DNA of 45,317 nucleotides, taken from assembly GCA_947168665.1 (NCBI GenBank), contig CAMVMX010000021.1, positions 1 to 45,317 on the forward strand, given 5' to 3'. Below the pieces are notes generated by a model. The model was not told the origin of the DNA. It worked only from the letters and a program-made list of their open reading frames with translations, and ran no database searches. Position numbers and translations under genes: made by a program. Shown in pieces: positions 43,101-45,317 of this stretch; the first letter of the stretch is position 1; every line of letters begins with the position of its first letter. The DNA is from an uncultured Bacteroidales bacterium (GTDB lineage Bacteria; Bacteroidota; Bacteroidia; Bacteroidales; P3).

Positions 43101-45317
43101 AGCCGTTCAGCTTCACCTCGCCAAAGGCCAGCGCATGGCTGCCCAGCATCATTGATGGCTCTTTATAGATGGCAAAATGCTGCACAGCCCCAGCAATGGT
43201 GTCGCAGGGGTTGTAGGCCTCCACCTTCCAGCTGTAGGTCTGGCGGTTCTGGTAGAGGGGTATGTTCTGATGCGTGTTGCTTGTAACATAGGTGGGGGAG
43301 GTGGGCATGGGCTGTCCTGCCGTCCACAGGTACACGCGGTAGCCCGTGGCGCCCTCCACAGCGCTCCAACGTAACACCACATCGCCGTTCACTATCACAC
43401 TGTCCGCCGCCGGCATCCGTCCGCCCACGCTGCTCAGATGGTTGGGCAGCACCGTCAGGTCCAGCCCATGCACCAGCGAGTCGAACCCCCGGCTGGTGCG
43501 CAGGGTGTCGCGCAGACTGAGCGTCCCAGTGGTGGCCGTGGCGGTGGCCGTCACGGTGAAATGGCTGTTGCTGTAGGATTCGCCTTGGCACACCGTGGCG
43601 CGGGCTATCTGCATCCGCACCGGGGTGATGTGCAGCACCAGCGTCTGCATACTGTCGCAGCCGTCCACGCTCTGCAGCGTGTCCACATACACACCGCCGT
43701 GGCGGTAGGTGCGGCCATTGAAACTGATGCTGTCGCCCTCCATGATGGCCACCGTCAGCCGCTGGTCATACACGGGTCGTATGGTGAGGTGCAGCGTGTC
43801 GATGCTGGGGCAGGGCGAGTCGTCATACACATGGGTGTAGGTATAGGTGCCGCTGGCCCTATAGGTGCGCTCGTGCCAGCGGTAGCGGCCGCAGGCCGTG
43901 TCGCGCTCCGTCAGGTCGGCGTGGGTGGGGTGGTTCACCGTCAGGTGCAGCGTCACCGTGCTGTCGCAGCCTTCCGCCGTGTGGGTGTGGTGGGTGGCAG
44001 TGTCCGTGCTTTCAGTCAGGGTGCGTCCGTGCCACTCATAGCTGCGGCACGCCGTCACTTGCTGCTCCGTGCTGATGCTGTAATGCACCTTCAGGTTCAA
44101 CTCATAGATGCTGTCGCACTGCACGGCATAGCCCAGTGCCGTGGGTACCGTGTCGCGGAAGGTGCCGCTCTGGCTGTAGCTGTTGCCGCGCCAGTCATAG
44201 CTGTCGCACGCCTCCACATATACGGGGGTCACCGTGCGGCACACCGTGCTCCACTCCCCGCGCACCCAGGCGTCCGCGCTGCTGTCGCAGTTGGCCTTGA
44301 TGGCATAGTGGCAAGTGATGCCCGCGTGCATGCCCGCAAAGTGGAAGGCCGTGTCGTTGAGGGTCACGATGTTGTCGCAGCTGTCGGGGTTGTCGAACGG
44401 CACAGTGTCGTAGGCCAGCGTGTAGCTCATGGGACGGTTGTAGTCCCAGTGCATATAGGCGCCAGTGTCGCTCACGCTGTCCACCGTCACAAACAGCGGC
44501 GGCAGGCAACAGGTGGAGTCCATCATGATGAAGGAGTGGTCCAGCACCGCCGAGCTGCGGCCTGTGCTATCCACCGCCATCAGGTGCACGATGCCTTGCG
44601 CGCCGCAGTCCATCTCCGGCACTTCTAACAGGTGCGTCCCCGCCAAAGGCGTGAGGCGGTGCACTGTGGTGTCGTCGCCGAACCAGTACACCAAATCGGT
44701 ATACTCTTCATAGAACCGCTCCGGGGGGATAAAGAAGATGAAGTTCTCTAACCGAGCAGAGGTGCCATGACCCAGCTGCATATAGACGGTGTGGAAACCG
44801 TCGTCCAACGCGTTGGCGTCAATCATCAGGTGGCCGTTGCCGAGGTTGCCCTGCTGGCGGTGGGCAAAGTCTTCGTCGAACCAATAGGTGTAGTTGATGT
44901 TGAAGCTGTCGGTTTCCAATCCCGGAGGGGTGTGGTAGGTGTAGAACATGAAGTTCTCTAAGCGTGCGGCAGTGCCGTGGCCCAGCTGCATATAGAGGGC
45001 ATGGAAACCGTCGTCCAACGCGTTGGCGTCAATCATCAGGTGGCCGTTGCCGAGGTTGCCCTGCTGGCGGTGGGCAAAGTCTTCGTCGAACCAATAGGTG
45101 TAGTTGATGTTGAAGCTGTCGGTTTCCAATCCCGGAGGGGTGTGGTAGGTGTAGAACATGAAGTTCTCTAAGCGTGCGGCAGTGCCGTAGCCCAGCTGCA
45201 TATAGAGGGCATGAAAGCCGTCCTCCAGTGCGCTGGCATCAATCATCAGATGGCCGTTGCCAAGGTTGCCCTGCTGGCGGTGGGCAAAGTCTTCGTCGAA
45301 CCAATAGGTGTAGTTGA
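37120..45317 (-). CDS. Giant repeat-rich T9SS surface protein (N-terminus beyond window)
   Basis: More than 2,730 residues are visible and the frame is open to the right edge, so the true start is outside. Reading 5' to 3', the first part has three copies of a 70-residue repeat (YWFDEDFAHRQQGNLGNGH) and a fibronectin-like segment (44240-44515). Then come cysteine-bearing 'CDSYxW...GCDSxxTLxL' repeats, CARDB-like beta domains, and a carboxypeptidase-regulatory-like domain (about 41640-41940). A Thr/His/Asp-rich stretch (41050-41310) and a small-residue hydrophobic segment (about 40400-40830) follow. More beta domains, a 49-residue C-terminal repeat (about 37530-38120) and a type A T9SS sorting domain (ITLFPNPTKGKV near 37320) end it. 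It is probably a cell-surface adhesin or matrix protein. Confidence 0.85.
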   Translation of the reverse strand, partial: NYTYWFDEDFAHRQQGNLGNGHLMIDASALEDGFHALYMQLGYGTAARLENFMFYTYHTPPGLETDSFNINYTYWFDEDFAHRQQGNLGNGHLMIDANALDDGFHALYMQLGHGTAARLENFMFYTYHTPPGLETDSFNINYTYWFDEDFAHRQQGNLGNGHLMIDANALDDGFHTVYMQLGHGTSARLENFIFFIPPERFYEEYTDLVYWFGDDTTVHRLTPLAGTHLLEVPEMDCGAQGIVHLMAVDSTGRSSAVLDHSFIMMDSTCCLPPLFVTVDSVSDTGAYMHWDYNRPMSYTLAYDTVPFDNPDSCDNIVTLNDTAFHFAGMHAGITCHYAIKANCDSSADAWVRGEWSTVCRTVTPVYVEACDSYDWRGNSYSQSGTFRDTVPTALGYAVQCDSIYELNLKVHYSISTEQQVTACRSYEWHGRTLTESTDTATHHTHTAEGCDSTVTLHLTVNHPTHADLTERDTACGRYRWHERTYRASGTYTYTHVYDDSPCPSIDTLHLTIRPVYDQRLTVAIMEGDSISFNGRTYRHGGVYVDTLQSVDGCDSMQTLVLHITPVRMQIARATVCQGESYSNSHFTVTATATATTGTLSLRDTLRTSRGFDSLVHGLDLTVLPNHLSSVGGRMPAADSVIVNGDVVLRWSAVEGATGYRVYLWTAGQPMPTSPTYVTSNTHQNIPLYQNRQTYSWKVEAYNPCDTIAGAVQHFAIYKEPSMMLGSHALAFGEVKLNGSVRQTLSIGGRDLTDSIRLSLRGTDSAMFALTSDRLDRFGGSVAVSFAPTAVQREFNAYLVVTGGTVRDTVSLTGLLADYYQFEVNVSDSVPAPNSPVAITGTLRNAAAVAQAGVPVDVYVTVMGRTLVMTDTTDANGQFGTTYMPVNSECGYYQVGACLHGSNSRQTMAEFNIPGISILSTNIDWYVQQGDTLQGTIALKNRSNITLHNITVTADSLPAGASIQFAPLTLQPLGIADLHYTLVGSTPTIGNVYENARFTATCTEGNLGSIAAYYYCHRPVPDLSIAFDTIVCDIMPGTQKVVDVVLHNNTDSTFRNVTLQTPPGFAALRPLNLDSTYTMAPHSTLFVPLLAMMPEGMPLAPLSGSVLVTADNVLPQMVPFVVNVVSNATGSLRVLVSNEYTYAYGTHVSDAQVTVVGYYSLDTVAAATTSSSGMLIFDSLPEGYYHLYVSAPDNDSYAGVIQIRGSRQTFQEVHLEYQAVNYSWDVRQVSMDDEYTIQLNTTFKTNVPKPVLTIDVPRFTVPYDGSFGSFNIVVSNHGLIDCYDATITVPTSDYYDFVPLFDRIDTLHALSSVTIPCAVRNNVIYNAVMSANNNSDCIVDTTYDTHTRTETRTSYRDTIIYIPVNHIVNDTTHDTVMVIDTMNIQIPHTETHTVVNSTVNRIFWYNTVTHDTVLSITPLQREMWGNCETYPFRVVAKWKCSAGGKWVYAGTTTEELDCKHPKNDIDTIIRHITVDTIRRTYDLGFNWPGINWPDLPKMDVEWECQPCWFAAVIGALDCAGSIAITLGSAGLGSIAQVGAMLLSASADATSYHDLLEDYSIAVASGIPTAIAEAANNMEVGAAQTPIRSMNQTALYAQISNITTGYGILKPLVNGEYGDAAIAGLIAILGKLNPVIGTIGTCMKDLYDVIRACQGTEAEIPWAYNPAFDVDTNVNEHNIRLAKRYQDTLHSIRRRIVNDSLPVYDEHPEVLTSIVSNLISYDSATVEQIKDCYDTTITVIDTNVLRHYVDRWNRTVNYYSQGWLTPEYVPEGQSLDFFYLDTNTTGALLDMELTAMDEGYWSIEEMFLATLDSMVAAPKKKSVCAGVSLRFTQEVAMTQEAFEGMLTVNNPHDSNTLRDLSFLFTVSDTLGHDCTDKFDIQVIDRQNVDANGSIAAGTAGTITVRFVPLMSAAPTAPVPYLFGGAIDYTDPFTSAEMSDELKPVLLTVQPCPHLLFDYFVPHTIIADDPLTTPVIEPAVAATIGLRILNDGMGAANGVRISSLSPQIVENSQGLVVDFAMTGTLKDGQTTSQPLSDIALGDMAPDVTHTMEYMLKSTLLGTIRVDDVNVIHNSSVDDRDMSLVTARAHRLVKPILEYRAGADSIHDFLTHGNSSNRPDSIYFSSGRATTVASADTALFDHYVVTSDTTVMPDGSIQVAQTVDTLVRLTLMPDTTGWQYARTDDPGRGKYEIVSCIRDDSVNIPLENIWLSFVDIEAGLDPDYVNHMHIVDTLGAIRPTSYFVTFRLKEDVLKVSRILDIPLHAIGSTLDSVRVQFSMPVIDSSFTFADMSLKCNNGAELMDSTVAVHRIDDSTYSVDISRKTLAFGLYVLKVMADSIMNSDGHYGAGGLEAHWVHANCMTVKDSTAHTACDSYTWRGERLTATGIYTDTLSQMAGCDSILLLNLTIHESDSLVLADTACDRYFWQDSVYTASATASVLTNNRYGCDSTVTLNLVIYESDSVVLADTACDGYFWQDSVYTASATASVLTNNRYGCDSTVTLNLVIYESDSVVLADTACDSYFWLDSVYTASATAAVLTTNRYGCDSTVTLNLVIYESDSVVLADTACDSYFWQDSVYTSSATTTILTTNRYGCDSTVTLNLVINYSTHDTIVDTAAGSYSWQGHTYTESGEYRFEGQTSEGCDSVIVLQLTVTEVGINSADSAADITLFPNPTKGKVTIMSEGVVKVEVYDQAGRRVAEVVGGNEVDLGHLPSGVYTLHITLQHSATVRRIIKQ
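37534..38121 (-). repeat. 147-bp (49-residue) tandem repeats in the giant gene
   Basis: Repeat landmarks at 37534, 37681, 37828 and 37975 show an exact 147-bp period, equal to 49 codons of CDSxFWxDSVYTASATA...GCDSTVTLNLV. Copies are nearly identical in DNA, pointing to recent duplication or gene conversion. A more divergent copy lies at each end. Confidence 0.9.
44700..45317 (-). repeat. 210-bp (70-residue) tandem repeats at the window edge
   Basis: The landmark CCCAGCTGCA occurs at 44771, 44981 and 45191, an exact 210-bp period. Copies are almost identical, differing at a handful of bases. The array runs off the right edge, so copy number is unknown and the assembly may have stopped or collapsed here. 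Confidence 0.92.

Noticed and set aside
43438..44628. A 396-codon frame antisense to the giant gene
   Set aside because: It mirrors the repeat-rich giant protein and contains no known motif or plausible start context.

Overview
This window looks like chromosomal DNA of a Bacteroidetes bacterium, most likely order Bacteroidales. The evidence is internal. Several genes have promoters of the Bacteroidetes type (TTTG, about 19 bases, TAnnTTTG). Two proteins end in type IX secretion (T9SS) sorting domains. There are many SPII lipoproteins and outer-membrane beta-barrels, an ECF sigma/anti-sigma pair, and repeated DUF4230 genes. No rRNA, tRNA, CRISPR array or intact insertion sequence was seen.

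Left part (1-11.2 kb): three 53-bp tandem repeats, then xerD and mtgA on the minus strand. A GAPDH gene with a clear promoter and terminator follows, then a fabG-like reductase overlapping a BtuF-type ABC binding lipoprotein. On the minus strand lies a tandemly duplicated two-gene cassette (beta-barrel plus S41-family lipoprotein, twice), followed by pruA (P5C dehydrogenase).

Middle (11.2-25.3 kb): a small lipoprotein gene divergent from pruA and a decayed PD-(D/E)XK (Rpn-type) transposase remnant. Next comes a minus-strand run of a giant TPR protein, a beta-barrel and folC, then a thioredoxin-fold lipid/redox-type exported protein that lacks its CXXC. A cytosolic GAF-GAF histidine kinase is coupled to a receiver-only response regulator, with a two-TM protein downstream across a REP-like element. 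On the plus strand a rubredoxin gene (54 codons) precedes a UmuC-type Y-family polymerase.

Right part (25.3-45.3 kb): a T9SS cargo protein and a minus-strand operon of GltS-like symporter, Omp85-type barrel and three-TM protein. Then two overlapping DUF4230 genes, sufB without its usual suf partners, and a TrmH-family RNA methyltransferase. An ECF sigma factor, anti-sigma-like protein and exported barrel form one minus-strand unit. The window ends inside a giant (>2,700 residues) T9SS-secreted, repeat-rich surface protein whose N-terminus lies beyond the right edge.

Much of the window is cell-envelope biology: five outer-membrane barrels with associated lipoproteins, surface proteins and an envelope-type sigma circuit. 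No single well-known novel system is obvious. The best candidates for something undescribed are the duplicated barrel/S41 cassette, the HK/receiver/two-TM unit, the GltS-Omp85-membrane operon, the family of AATGTG-type inverted repeats between genes, and the giant repeat protein.
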